Shown here: in pieces, positions 49,579-62,489 of the stretch | Position numbering within the stretch: position 1 is the first letter of the stretch | How the letters are laid out: the number at the start of each line of letters is the position of its first letter | DNA from: Druceiella hillmani | Taxonomy: Eukaryota > Arthropoda > Insecta > Lepidoptera > Hepialidae | DNA: 64,000 bases | Reading direction: 5' to 3' | Assembly (NCBI GenBank): GCA_039881145.1 | Contig: JAYKKI010000066.1 | Coordinates: 12,665,501-12,729,500, forward strand | Made by a program: the position numbers and the translations under genes | The notes under the pieces: generated by a model | Databases searched by the model: none | Told to the model about the DNA's origin: nothing | What the model saw: the letters and a program-made list of their open reading frames with translations, nothing else

Positions 49579-50271
49579 TATATGTATTAGCTGTCTGCGA
49601 GTTCTATCCGAAAAAAAACCTTGAGGTGTACTCCACCAGGAGGTTGCAAAACACCGTATATTTCAGAAACTTATTTACATGTCAAATTTGTAATAAATAA
49701 TAAAAAGTCTATTGTGAACATAGCCTAAGCTTTTAATGCTCGTGCCGCTTCACGTTGCGGAGCGCTCGCCATTTGACACGTAACGCGCCTCGTCACTAAT
49801 AACGCTCATATAGTGTGGTGGTTTTTTTAAAAGATCAAAGGAGTGGCGAGACGAACGCCTAAATTGGGTATTATGTATGTATAAGTTTTGGCAATTGTAA
49901 ATGGTTGTGTGCAATATAGGTTTCATTTGCAATGAAATATTTAATTGCCGTGATTTCGTATTGTGGAAAAGGTAAGTTTAAATACCGCAGTATACATCAC
50001 ATTATATTTATTAGTAGTATTTTGTGATATAATTATTTATCTATTACAGTGGTAATCTGTGTATGAGTGTTCGCCACTTATAGATAAGTACATATTTTGT
50101 AGTTACCTAAAAATAAAATTAATAATCGTTTACCTAGGATTACCACTGGCGTGCACGGATGATAGATCAAATTATGATTGCACGGATTTTTCAATCGGTT
50201 GAAGTAAAAATAAGTTGAAAAGTCACAAGCTAATGAAAATTAAAAAACGAATTAAATGACATAAGCATTTT

Positions 50272-50575
50272 CAACATGTCGCCCCCGTTTTCGATACATT
50301 TTTGCACAATTTTTTTTTATTCGTACATTCTATCAAATAAAGAACTGTTTTGGGTAATGCTACTTTTAAGTTTACCAAAAGCAGTGATAATATGGGCACG
50401 CACATCTATTTCACTGTCACAATCTTTGTGAAACACCTAAGTCTTTAAAAAATCCCCACCCGAAGAAGTCCAATGGGGTGATGTCTCGTGAATGTAGTGG
50501 CCAACGTATAGGTCTAAATCAATCTATCCACTGGATGCCAAATCTTTCATTCAGCCTGTCATGAACTTTTACTAC
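50272..50575 (-). pseudogene. Mariner-like transposase C-terminal relic
   Basis: The minus strand reads HDRLNERFGIQWID, a stop, FRPIRWPLHSRDITPLDFF (the 'WPpRSPDiTPlDFFlWG' block), then VFHKDCDSEIDVRAHIITAF and KLKSSITQNSSLFDRMYE. The segment holds the last catalytic region (SRD in place of SPD) and the C-terminal helix, with one in-frame stop and one frameshift. It belongs to a different subfamily from the element at 42,062, as the motifs differ. No terminal repeats were found. Confidence 0.72.
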
Positions 50576-50693
50576 GGTGTGCAGCGACGTAACACAACTG
50601 AACACAAAGAGATTTCGCAGTCGAATAAATTAATAATTGACTTTGAACATGAATGCACTCGCATACGAGAAGAGGGTGGCAACATGACATCTG

Positions 50694-50732
50694 TATATAT
50701 ATATATATATATATATTATTATATAATATTAT

Positions 50733-50780
<48 letters not shown>
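50694..50780. repeat. Interrupted (TA)n microsatellite
   Basis: TA runs separated by attattatataatattatta. Confidence 0.95.
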
Positions 50781-50787
<7 letters not shown>

Positions 50788-51449
50788 TTTTTCTTTTAAA
50801 AATGTATTAAATGTGATTATGGTGAATGTATCAAACATTTATCTTTTACATATATAGATTTACTTACGTAATACATGGAATGAAAAAATCGGTTGTTTAT
50901 TTATAGTCGTAATAAATGGATACCCAAATAAACGGACGATCACGTGAGTGATCTTATAATGGATACTTTTTTTCTTTTTGAAGTGAGACATCCTTAACAC
51001 CACGGTAAATAGGAATTTACTTGATATTTTCTGACAACATAAGGAATGAAAGGTAAGTGATGCGCAATACAAGGCTGCATAACAAGAACAAATATTCTAT
51101 ACAAAAAGTCTCTCCAAATTAACTCCCACCTCTTCAACCGTGACAACCCCTGTTAAATCGAGCTACTCATGATCGAAATTGTGATACCTTCAGAAACGTA
51201 ACTCGACAAACAGAAAGGAAAATAGGGGAGCGGGTACTTTACTCTACCCAGATATCAGGGTTCGATCTCCGAAGAGGATGTAATGAAAACTTCCAATAAT
51301 ACCACTACTATGTAGAAGGCGAGAGGAATCCTCTGCACTTCATATTGCTTAAAAAATTTATGACGATAAAATTAAATCGTATACAGTAAACGAATATATG
51401 CAAACCAGGTACCACTCAACGTCAGGTTGACTTCAGATCGCATAGCGTT

Positions 51450-53225
51450 ATGTATCCTACTGACCATACTGCTGTGAACAACTAGACATAGTGGAAAGCG
51501 TACTGCTAGTGATAATACAACATCAGGTCACTGCACGCCTGTTCGTTATTAGATCAAATTTGACACATCGAATGAGACAGGAATGATTCTCTCAGGAAAG
51601 AAGAAATAATAGATTGAGAGCAAGGTGTTATCATTTCTGTGTACTGGGTTTTATAGAAATCAATACGAGAGAATAGAGATACTTTAGGAGCTCGTTTGCT
51701 AATACACTATACTTTATTATTCGAGAAGACAAAAGAGGAACAAAGTAGTACTATCTATATATCTGAACTTCATATATATCGTAGGGTACAATCTAAAGAG
51801 TGAACGTATTTTTCAGAGAATAACACCAAGCCATGGTACATTAATGTGGTGGTGTACATAGTATAGCTATAATTAAAAGTTTACATTTAGGTACATTACC
51901 AGAAAATCTAAATATACTTCAAATCAATTGCCTATAAGAGATATTACACTTATGATCGTTTACCTTAATGTCAAGTATGATCATATAAGGAAACTAATAG
52001 GCAATTATGGTATTTGATACTGCAGCCCTATATCAAAAATTCACCAAAGTAATAGATACCTGCTTCAAAAGTAATCCCAAAAGACTTTACACTTAGGTTA
52101 TGCCGGGAAATTAGACAAAAACCAAATCGAATGCACCGTGTTTACTAATTAATAAGTCATAAGCAAGTAAACCTCATACTGATACTGATTAAAATTGGAA
52201 AGAAAAATGAATACTCAAAAATATTTGTGGGTGCTTTAAAAAACGAATGGTTCACAGAACATACGTGAAAGGCCGTTCAAAAAAGAATAACATTTCTTAG
52301 TGGTGACGCCAGCGCTGGTCATCCATGATTTTAAATACTCTCATCTAAGGTTGGATCCTTGTTGCAAAAACTAACAAACGTTATGAACACATTCTATCAA
52401 TACATTGCAGATCTCGCTCAAAATTTGCATCTACGAAATCTATTTACGAAGTTCAAAAATATTACCCGTGAACTAAAACCGAAAACACGAGCATTCAAAG
52501 ATAATGATGGTAATGTACGGACAGAAATTAACTACATTATGAAACGATGGAGATCATACTATGAAAGTTTACAACAAAATGAGTCTATGTTATGCAGATT
52601 AAAAATAGGTTACTTGTACTCCTATATTGGAATTTGAAATCAAAGAGACTCAATGCAAATATAACGTTAAGAAATTAGCTAAGATGAATAAAATATTCAC
52701 TGAACAACAAAAGAACCTCGTAGATGAAAATGTTAAGATTTTTTATAGTTTATGTAACCAAGCGTCCCACATAGGACAATAGGCAAACGACTAAAATGAG
52801 TCTTTGTTAATCCAGCTTTGTAAAAGTGAATCAACAAAATTTAAATGAAGTGCCCAACGATGGCACTTATTTTCTACTTGAGTAAATTTACGATGTACTG
52901 AACGGATGCTCCATATACGATGTATGGTCATAAAAAACTTTAATCAAATTGGCTTAATGCCAAATTGATCTAGGATTTGACTGTAAATTATATGCTACCA
53001 GTACTTTAGCCAAATAACCCGTAGACAACCTTTACAAATTATTTATAGTGGGTAAGATTTAAAGAAAACGCCCTCGTGGTCGATCACCTATCTACTGGTC
53101 AGACCAAGTTAACACCCTCATGGCCATCACAATTACTACAGTTATGAGAAATGTCAAAAATAAATCCATGTTCCTAAGCACCTACGGCAATGAAGAATAT
53201 GACAAAAAGGGAATTGCGTTTGAAA
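51450..53225 (+). pseudogene. Non-LTR retrotransposon relic (endonuclease, linker and RT tail)
   Basis: Three pieces lie in order. Near 51,525-51,585, TSGHCTPVRY-stop-IKFD resembles the 'GSDHRlVr.kI' end of an apurinic endonuclease. At 52,359-52,637, FKNITRELKPKTRAFKDNDG is followed by TEINYIMKRWRSYYESL, the linker before the reverse transcriptase ('i.eRW.eYfe.L'). Near 53,065-53,140, RGRSPIYWSDQVNTL matches the 'RGRP..rW.D.v' tail. Most of the RT core between about 52,640 and 53,060 is gone or unrecognisable. The element is inactive. Confidence 0.65.
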
Positions 53226-53851
53226 TAATCTCAACACGATTTTTTATGTCTTTATCATTTTTTTTCTAAACTGTTGGTCAGTTTAATGACAAAATTGATT
53301 TATTTCTTTATTACCTACCTCTATTTGTATTGTTATACAAAATGTTACTTCATATAATATTTAGAACAACATAAAAAACCATTAGATTTTTGAGAAACTT
53401 AAAGGTGTTTTTTGATTTGTTATTAATTGTGTATGTCGAAATATTTGATTTGAGTATAGTTATCAAGCATATATATTCTTCCTGTGTTTTGCATAAATAA
53501 ATAAATAAATCATATCTATATAAAGATTAAAAAGTATGTTGCTATATGTCCGTCTAAATAAACGAAATTCAAATCTTGTGTAATTAATCTGCCAAAGCAT
53601 CTTATGAAGCAAAGCAAATGTTACACTAGGCTACTGAAGAAATGTATATATAAGTGATATAAAACTATCATAGTCTCAAGTTCAACCCTATTTTTAGACG
53701 CCTTTGAATGCAAAATAAGGAAGCATATTAAATTTATTACGACACTATTTCGATATTTTGATTTTAGAATAAGCCGTTTAGTTGAACTTCTAAAACAAAT
53801 ATTTGCCAGCTAAACCTTATAATAGATATCCCTAGAAAGGATTATATTTTC

Positions 53852-53959
53852 ACAATTAAATTAAACTACGTGATGTAGTATTATTTCTACTTTCTTTAAG
53901 TTCTTTACCACGACCTAGGTTTCGTTATATACAACATTTTCAGGTGGGCTATTAGCAAA
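53852..53959 (-). mobile_element. Short 108 bp element, copy A, hammerhead-like core
   Basis: On the minus strand it starts tttgctaatagcccacctg and ends tttaatttaattgt. It is flanked by a 12 bp direct repeat, gattatattttc (53840-53851 and 53960-53971), which is strong evidence of insertion. The core has CCAC, CTGAAAA, a small GTT...AAC hairpin, GAAA, CCTAGG, GTC, then GTGG. That is the order of a type I hammerhead ribozyme with a minimal stem III, but CUGANGA is mutated (G to A at its sixth base). It has no coding capacity. Confidence 0.7.
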
Positions 53960-53971
53960 GATTATATTTTC

Positions 53972-56900
53972 TTTATGGTGAGCATTAACGCCAGTGAGAT
54001 ACATAACTTAGAGGTAGTTTAACTTTGTTCAATATTTCCACCATCAACTCTGAGTACTTTAGAAATTAACCGCATTACATATGTCAATATTGATTAATAT
54101 AAAGATGCCTGTGATTAATAATATCTGTTCCTAGCCTTAAAATCGAAAAAAGGCTTTTTCTAAGTCATTCTCCTTGCTGTCAACAATACTGTCTCTATTT
54201 AACGAAGTATGTGGAGCAGTATAAATAGGAGGTGACTGGAAGAAGATATTCGAAGAGGAAAGGAATTTCGGACCATGGTGAATGGGACCAAAAGGATAGA
54301 TTTTAATCGGTATATGGCGGTAGAAATAAAAATCCAGATTTATCAAACAAATTGTTCAATATGAAGCTTTACTTGCAAATATCGACTGGTGTTGTACCGG
54401 TGTTATATTATCGAACAATGTACAAGTATATGCTGTGTTCATTCGTTGTTTTAATATTATATTTATATTTACATAAATATACCTTTTATTTCCATCACTA
54501 GTCACAAGTTTTATTAATCTTTCTTCTTTAAAACATACTTCTAATTTTTTTGTATACTTATTTTTTAGTTTTTTTTTAACCTGCTTGCTAAATTTTGTAC
54601 ATCATCAATCATCTCAGCTTCATTTATTTTTTCATTTAATTTTTATATCTCAAATTCCGTACCTTTTTTTCTCCAAGTTTCCATTACTTTCCAATCAAAT
54701 TTTTAATTTCTCTTCTGAATGTTTCCGTAATCATGTTCCTATCATAGCAATAAATAACTCTTTCTTTTATAATTTTTCATCTTCATGTTCTTTTAAATTA
54801 TCACTATTCATTATGTGCCATTAGCTCTCCATTCTTTTGTATGTCTCATTTCTATGAAGCTATTGCTCTATTTCATAATTTTGAACCTCAGCCTACCATA
54901 GTGGTACTGCTTAACATATGGGGAGTACTTTCGTGCATAATTTGGCTGGTTTTTCGTCATTTACCAATGTGATATTTAATTGTAAAAATCATCGTTATCT
55001 TGAATTACTCAATTTATATTTACATTAAATATCTACCACGTTTGCCGTATCATAAAAACTTATTAGTACTTGTTATAGAGTCTTATAGAATACCATACAG
55101 TAGTATAGTGTTTACCTCAAGTAATATAGAAGATATAAAATTTTTACACCTTCATTATTTATATATACATAATTTCTGACTTCCTCATGGTTATCTTTTT
55201 TCATTATCCAATATGTGAAAATTTTTAATATTGACTCTTACATTTATCAAAATTTTATTGTATTATCTTAATAATAATTTAACACAGGTATTTTCATTAC
55301 AAACTTGTACAAATTCAGCATATGGTTTTAAGGTTCGACTTTAAATTTTTTATGATAACTTCTTTGCTTTAAATTGCATCAATAGCGTTTTCCATTACAT
55401 GTTTTTACAATACGTCGTCGTTATCTTTTTTAGATATACTGTGATATCTTATTAGGATAGTTAGAAACTATTAAATATAAAATTTTATTTTGCGTTTTCT
55501 TCTTGTGATACCAATATAATTTTAGAAAGATTGTAAACTTCAACCCACCAATCTCATTTACAAGTCCTTAAGCAATCGTTTTTATTGTATCTCTTTAATA
55601 TTTACTTCGATCGTTTCATTCTTCTTTAAATCATTTTTTTTTTGTATAATCGTTTATTCCCTCCTTATTTTATGTTATATTTATTTCAGACATATTAGAA
55701 TTCCCTAGGGATATTTTACATTTTTGGAAATTTATTAGTAATTTGACTTAATAATTCAACTCTGTTGTCCTTGGTTAGGTTTATCACAAACATATTTTCT
55801 TTATTTACTTGATCATCTTCGATACTACTTTTGGGTAATCCATTGATTGTTTTTTTTTTAAATATCAAAATGATTTTTAGCCTTTGATGATTTTTACCTC
55901 GACATAAAACTTTAACGCATCTCTCTTAGTTGATATAATCATTTTTATATTGTTCAGTCGATTCATTCTTCGGGTAGCTCATGGACCAAAAAGTGAACTT
56001 TGGTGATGTTGACTATACCCTTTCCACTTTTCAAAGCGCCAATAGTTGTATCCAATACATCTATAATAGTTTTGAGTAGTTTATAATTTTTGGTTTGATC
56101 TGTTCCACATACCAATAATATGTAAAACGTCATATATTTTAGCAGCTTCACATTGTGTCAGTAACCAAATAATCATTTCTCGAAAATTTTTGATATGCAG
56201 TTTATGTCAAACTTCGGTATTATTCTTTATACCAAAGTATTATATAATTTACCAAGTAACACCTACTGAACCTACAACTTTCAAATATGCATTTTTTTCT
56301 GAAGCTATCATCTGCCATCAATTAATCTGTAGGTTAACAAAAAGAGAAAGTGGACACATATTGATGTCTGTAATATTTCTTTAAAAAAATTAATCATGAC
56401 CTCCAGTTTATTTTATCAAAAAGAAACAGTGCCCCGTGTAATCGTCTCCTTTGTTATGCATCGAAACACAAAATAGACAGATGTTAATAGTTTACTAGAG
56501 TACCAAGCAAACCAAGTGGATATCAATTTCAATTACAAACCGATTAGTTACACTTATAATGCTGGCTATATATATATGAAAAACCTTGGCCTAAAATCGT
56601 TCTAGTTGTTAATTACTATTACACTTTTGTTCATGTCTCGAAACATTTAGTGCTTTTAAATAACTTCTATTAGATATATATGTAGAATCATGGATGCGAA
56701 TACGGATATAACGTATAACTGTTAACAGAAGGATAAATATTCTACATTTATTAAATTTTTATCTACCAATATTATCGTAATATAACATCAATGATTGAAT
56801 ATTGAATTTTTCCAAAAATAAATTTGTTTGCAAAATTTATATATATATTTGATGAACTAATTGCTTTTATAAAGAAGGAATATTTTTATTTTGCAATAAT

Positions 56901-58294
56901 ACAAAGTGCACTTGTAACGTACTATTGATGATTTGTGACAAACGATATTAGTAAAGCGAGTGAACGAAAATTATACTTTGCCCATGTTATTTATTAGAAC
57001 CACAATAAAACTTCGTAGTGATTTCGAAGTTTTACATACTTTTATGAGAAAAGGTAATTAACAATGTCAGAGCTTAAATATTTACTTTAATCCTGTCTAA
57101 GTTTGGTAAAAGAGCGAAAAGTCTCTGCCGGAAAATATTCATATATTATTAAAAATTTACTCCCTAACGGGTGAGAGTGTAAATGCATTAACAAATTGTC
57201 CAACTTTTATTTTTTTTTTACTTTTACGATTACCAAAATACCATAAAATAGAAAATATCGTTAATAACAAATCACTGAACATAAAATAATGGAATATATC
57301 ATACAGTTTTCTATAATTGTAATAATTCTAAACGATGTTTCCAAAACATATTGTTTTGTCTCTATTTTATCTCAATATATTTTGACAAGTTTTAATATAA
57401 AATAAACAATTTTTCTTTTTCAGTTGTTACAACATAAAAATATTAAAATACTCGTAAATAGTTTTAAAATTCGGGTTTAAAATTTAGTATCGATCATTAG
57501 ACACGTAATTGTCCTATATTAAACTTAATTTATTTCTTATGTTCGAAATCTACTATTTCAAATCGATTTCGATTTTGAATCGAAATTCGAATCGGTAAAT
57601 TTTAAAATTTAAAAAAATTAAAAGCCAAACGTAAAACTTAACTTTAAAAGATTTTGTTTTAAATACATATTAAAAGCGCAAAACATAGAAACAGGTCAAC
57701 CTTATAAATAAATAATAAATTGTAGCATATGCCATACCATTTAATAGTTTAGATTAATTTTTAACTGATTTTTATGTTTATGGTATGTTACTGAATATAA
57801 TATTTAAGTGTAAAAGCATGGGATGCATTGTCTCAAAAATAAATCATTTTTGAGAAAAACACTCAAAGTTATCATTTCGGTGAAATGCTTGATATTTCAG
57901 TTAGATTTCGAGAAAAAGGCCCACATATTTAGAATCAAAAATTATACTCAGTAACAAACATGGCTTACACTAAAGTCCTTAAATAGTAGACAGAGGAAAC
58001 AGGTCCGATAATTATTTTTCACTTTTTAGTGCAGTGTTTGTAAAAGCGTGTTCTTTTAGTTTTTAAACTATTCATTTATTTAAGGTATCTATTCAAAGAA
58101 CATTGTACTTCATGCTGTCAGTTCGTACTGAAGCCATTAACTCTCAAAAATTTTCATATTTGCAATATTATAAGTGTCTTAATCAAATCTAGAGATCTTA
58201 ATTAAATCTAGAGATCACATTTTAAGGCGGAAGAATAAAAGTTTATTTTAAGTTTTATATTAAAAAAGTAAAAGCAAAAACAATAGCCTACCCC
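53972..58294. other. No gene recognised
   Basis: AT-rich and T-rich sequence. A minus-strand frame at 55,963-56,151 looks somewhat protein-like (IDVLDTTIGALKSGKGIVNI) but matches nothing I know. A 19 bp tandem duplication, aatcaaatctagagat-like, sits near 58,180. Confidence 0.45.
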
Positions 58295-58440
58295 ACTGCC
58301 TTTACGATACTGATCATATTATCGGTCGACTTTGCAACGCTGGCTTGTCCCAACTATGCGGACGCCGGTCTCATTTTTTTTCCGGGTGCCCATTGTTTTG
58401 CTAAACCAATCATTTCTTTTTAGACGGTGAGTGAAAAAAC
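58295..58440 (+). pseudogene. Possible zinc-knuckle tail of a non-LTR retroelement
   Basis: The + strand reads DTDHIIGRLCNAGLSQLCGR, then SHFFSGCPLFC before a stop. The spacing recalls the 'C..Cg......H.ff.CP.f' tail of R1/Jockey-type polyproteins. The match is short and only partly conserved. It could be chance. Confidence 0.3.
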
Positions 58441-58819
58441 TGTTTCAAATATTGTGCTTTCTTTGAAGTCCCAAGCTTTCGGTGTAGACAGTGTCTCCAC
58501 ACAGATGATGAAATTACCGTAAACTCTTAGTACATTTTTCAAAATTGTGAATTTTTCGCTTATCTTCTTCGCCTATCCTAAGATTTAAGAAAAAGTGTTA
58601 ACATTCAAATAAATAAAACAGATAGCGTGAAGTTGTTAATTTATCACCGCCATATAAGTAGTTTGTCAAAATGTGTTTGTTTATTTACTTAATAAAACTC
58701 TTGCGTCACTCACAGCATTTTACCAATTAGTTGAACAAGTGTTTGCAAACAAAACAAAAATTTACATAATAAACAATTAAATAAGTAATTAACATAAATT
58801 TTTCATGTTGAAAATACAG

Positions 58820-58961
58820 TGCCGGTCGTCATCCACCTATTCCGCTACCTTGATTCCGAAGTCAAGAAACGAACAGGAGAAAATATCGAAACGGAGCAAT
58901 GCCTCTAAAATTGTGTTAAGCAAATCAAGCATCAAAAATCAGGGATTACAAACGAAAATTA
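58820..58961 (+). other. Possible orphan exon, Ser/Lys-rich
   Basis: Open between gaaaatacag and gtacgt. It reads CRSSSTYSATLIPKSRNEQE, then ISKRSNASKIVLSKSSIKNQ. The GC content is clearly above that of its surroundings. There is no recognisable domain, and the composition suggests a disordered segment if it is real. Confidence 0.22.
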
Positions 58962-61900
58962 GTACGTGAATTCAAAATATAAAATAATAGATATTTTCAC
59001 ATTCTGTATAATAGTTCAGTACAAAAAACCATACTGATCCCAACACTGATAGGTGATCAATATATCTCATCTTACTTGTAAATAGTTATATAAAATCATG
59101 CACACAAATGAAAAGCCACTGATATATTTGGAGATGGTAGCTATAAATCTAGCAAAATTTAATATAAATAAGTCTAGTAAACACTTTTGTATTTTCACCA
59201 ATATAAATACAAGAGTTACCTTATGTGGAGAACCCAATTAATTGAACTCGTTTGCTGTTAGCTCCGAACGAGAGTATCATATAAAATGTTAATGCAATTG
59301 ACACCATGTATTCATAGGAGTGCCTCATAACCTTTCCGCGTATCCTAAATCACTTACAAGTTGCAATAATTTAATTGTGTAATACTAGACGGTTGTCCAT
59401 AACTACTTTGAGGTTTCGAAAATTGAAAACAGGCTTTAGACAAGACCCTCCAGTTCAAACCAATAAGTGATCGAGGCTCGGTCATGAGGACAGGTAATCA
59501 TTGAGCACTTGTTTATATTAATACTTGTTTTAAGACTTCTTTCTAAAATTTAATCGATGTCGCTGTGAAACATCTGGCAGTCATTACGATTACGTAAACC
59601 TAAGAATAATCCGAAGTTATCGACAAAAAAAGGAGTTTAGAAGTGTTTAATTCGAATGAAATAATAAAAAAAATATTTATAACCAGATTAAATATATGAT
59701 ACGATGACTTATTGTAATGCACGCGTGAATAGTTCAAAAGATATTTTGAGCATCGGCATCAGTAGATTAACATTTTTGATGAGAATCTCAATCTTACCTT
59801 CAAGTTTCACGTAATTTCTAAATATATAATACAAGGGTCGAACCTCGGGACGTTTCTTTTCGCTGTGTACAGATGAGATATTACGAATGATTTAAAGTAC
59901 GTTAAAACCCATTTATGTGCTCGCAATACATAATGACGTAAATATTTTCGTGTGAAATATAAACGTAGAAAGCGATAAAATTTAATAGCTGTAGAAGATC
60001 TGGAAATGGTCACATAATCTTGCGTTTTCGATAAACCTTACTGAATCCTACCTTCGGACTATGGGGAAGAAGGCTCAGATACTTACAATAAGCAAATTCA
60101 GGAATTATAAAGAGACCTACAGCTGATATTTAATAAACACATATCCACAAAAATTTAGTTTAGATTTATGCGTTTCAAAACATAACTTTTTGTTGCCATT
60201 AAGGATAATTTAGTCTTTAATCTCTTTCTCCCTATACACAATTAGAGCGACAAGTTATGTGGCGGATATATAAATTCAATCAAAACCAACTTCCACTACG
60301 AAAGTTGTTTCACTAAATGTTCATTTGACCTGTCGATGCTCACCGCTATTCGACGCGAACCAAAAATGGGCTTCTCCTAGTCCTGTAACATTGCACAATA
60401 GGAAATCGAGCAGTTTAAGTAAATAGCTTTTGACACAGCAAACGATAAAGTACGTGAACAATTTCTACCTGGTTGTACCTAGTAAAACCCCCGAATGAAA
60501 AATAGACACGAAAAAAGGAAAATAAATTAATGTATTAAGGCGATTTTTTTACTTCCCTAGAGGTCAAGAGTATTTTTTATGTGAAATAATAAAAATCGTG
60601 CGTGTCAGCTCCTCAGTCAGTGACATGACTCCTTACTCCTTAAGTACAATTGTCTTGGAATGTACAAAATAGGTAACACAATATAGAAATATAAATATCA
60701 TCTATAAATATATTTCTTACCGTTAAAGCAGCGTTCATAAGAAATGCATTCGCCGGCTGTTTTTTTGCTGACTTACTTTACAAAACTGGTTTGCATGAAT
60801 TTTTTTTTAACAGGATCGTATACAACCTATGTCTATTTTGAAGGTCCGTTCTAAGTTTTGGTAAAAGAGTTTTTGAAATGGGATGAGTTGTTTCGGAGAT
60901 TACCCCCTACATCCAAACTTACAAACTGTTACACTTTTTTTGACGCCCTGAACTACAGATTTTATTTATTCCTCAAAAAATTGTATACTTGGAACTATAT
61001 ATGAAAATCGATTTTTAAAGGAGTAAACTCCAAAAGAAAGAAAGAATTTGATGATTATTTTTCTCTTTTACGTCGCTTACTCGTTATGTTGACGTTCCAT
61101 TCAATGCACAGAAAGGAAACTGGATAATTTAATGTTGTATATTGTTATATTAACATGACGTAACTTGTTATCATCAAAAACGATTATTTCAATTTGAAAG
61201 TTGTCTCAACCGCGCAAGATATGAATACGGTATTATTAAAATCAAACGCGTTATGAAATAATTATTCTGACAATTGGTAACATCGACGAATTGGATACTG
61301 ATGTCGACATTTTTTTAAAACTGTAGAGTATAAAAAACCTTGGGATGGAAAAAATAATATATATAACAAACAATTAATCGAAACTTCCAAATAGGAAAAG
61401 TGTCAATTTTTTTTCATTAAATAGAAAAAGTTATTATGAATTCAGTTTCCACACAAAAAAAATCAGAAAATTAAATATGCAATATATAACTAAAATGCAA
61501 TATTTAATGAGATACTAAGATATTTAGTAAACTCCCTCATAATGAATGCTAAATAACTAAAAGGCAATAAACTTAATATCCTAGAAACATTAGAAATAAA
61601 TATACATAAAAAAGACACCAACGTTAATATATTAAATGAACAACTAAATATAATATCATCACTCATACTTAATAACTTCTAGACATAATATAGTTAGACG
61701 ACATTGACACTGCAGTACACTTCAAATTGTTTCAGCCCAACTATACATCTAAATATGAATAAATAAATGAAAATATAATAAAAAATAATAAATAAATAAA
61801 TATATGAAACGGGAGATATGTATAATTAGTGATATAACCTTGTTCTGACCATCAGATGCACTTGCTGTTATATAAATATGTTACAGAGAATAATACCCAT

Positions 61901-62141
61901 TTCATTTTATTACATACACCGGAATATTAGCATTGTATATCCTCATAGAATAACATTAATTTAATTTATTACCCTCGCTAAAATATTGGTTTATTGTATA
62001 ACTTTCGAAAGTATAATAAAACCTATACCGCTCCCCTACAATAAACTCACTAAAGTAAGCAGTGGGAAAACCCACACAAACCCGGCTTCCGCTATTGTTT
62101 TGTAATATATAAATGCTGTTGGATGTTCCTAAGAGTTAATG
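58962..62141. other. No gene recognised
   Basis: AT-rich sequence with the dispersed repeat tail at about 60,800-60,960. Nothing else was identified. Confidence 0.5.
60800..60960 (+). repeat. Fragment of a dispersed insect-type repeat
   Basis: The run 'atgggatgagttgtttcgga' followed by 'gattaccccctacatccaaa' and 'cttacaaactgtt' resembles the tail of dispersed repeats I have seen in other insects. Only the tail is recognisable here. Confidence 0.35.
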
Positions 62142-62246
62142 TTTGCTAAAAGCCCACCTGAAGATGTTATAATACAACGAAACCTCGGGGTAAAGAACTT
62201 AAAGAAAGTAGAAATAATAGTACATCACGTAGTTTCATTTAATTGT
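62142..62246 (+). mobile_element. Short 105 bp element, copy B, hammerhead-like core
   Basis: It shares exact start (tttgctaa) and end (tttaattgt) with copy A and is similar along the whole length, while flanking DNA differs. Here CTGAAGA is intact and GAAA is present, but a deletion of about four bases removes the GTC cleavage triplet and the GTGG strand. No clear target-site duplication is seen. Confidence 0.7.
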
Positions 62247-62401
62247 AAAAAAACATTAATATCTGCGTGTTATTGCGAATTGTTTAAATTCATTTAATTT
62301 TTTCGTTCAGAATTTTGCCCTTTTTTTACTAATTATTATTTATATTTTTACATTTGGGTATGTATGTATGTGCTTATATGTATATATAAACATACACACA
62401 G

Positions 62402-62404
62402 ATA

Positions 62405-62455
<51 letters not shown>

Positions 62456-62489
62456 GGGTGTGCGTGTGTGTGTGTGTGTTTGTGTATGC
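62402..62489. repeat. Compound (TA)n-(TG)n microsatellite
   Basis: TA run to about 62455, then imperfect TG run. Confidence 0.95.

Larger units (their letters stand above)
43456..50271. other. No gene recognised
   Basis: AT-rich sequence with two long microsatellites. Short frames such as 44,590-44,829 and 47,186-47,401 on the minus strand show no recognisable domain. Confidence 0.5.

Noticed and set aside
59380..59430. Possible MITE end 'acggttgtccataactactt'
   Set aside because: No matching inverted end or TA-flanked partner was found.
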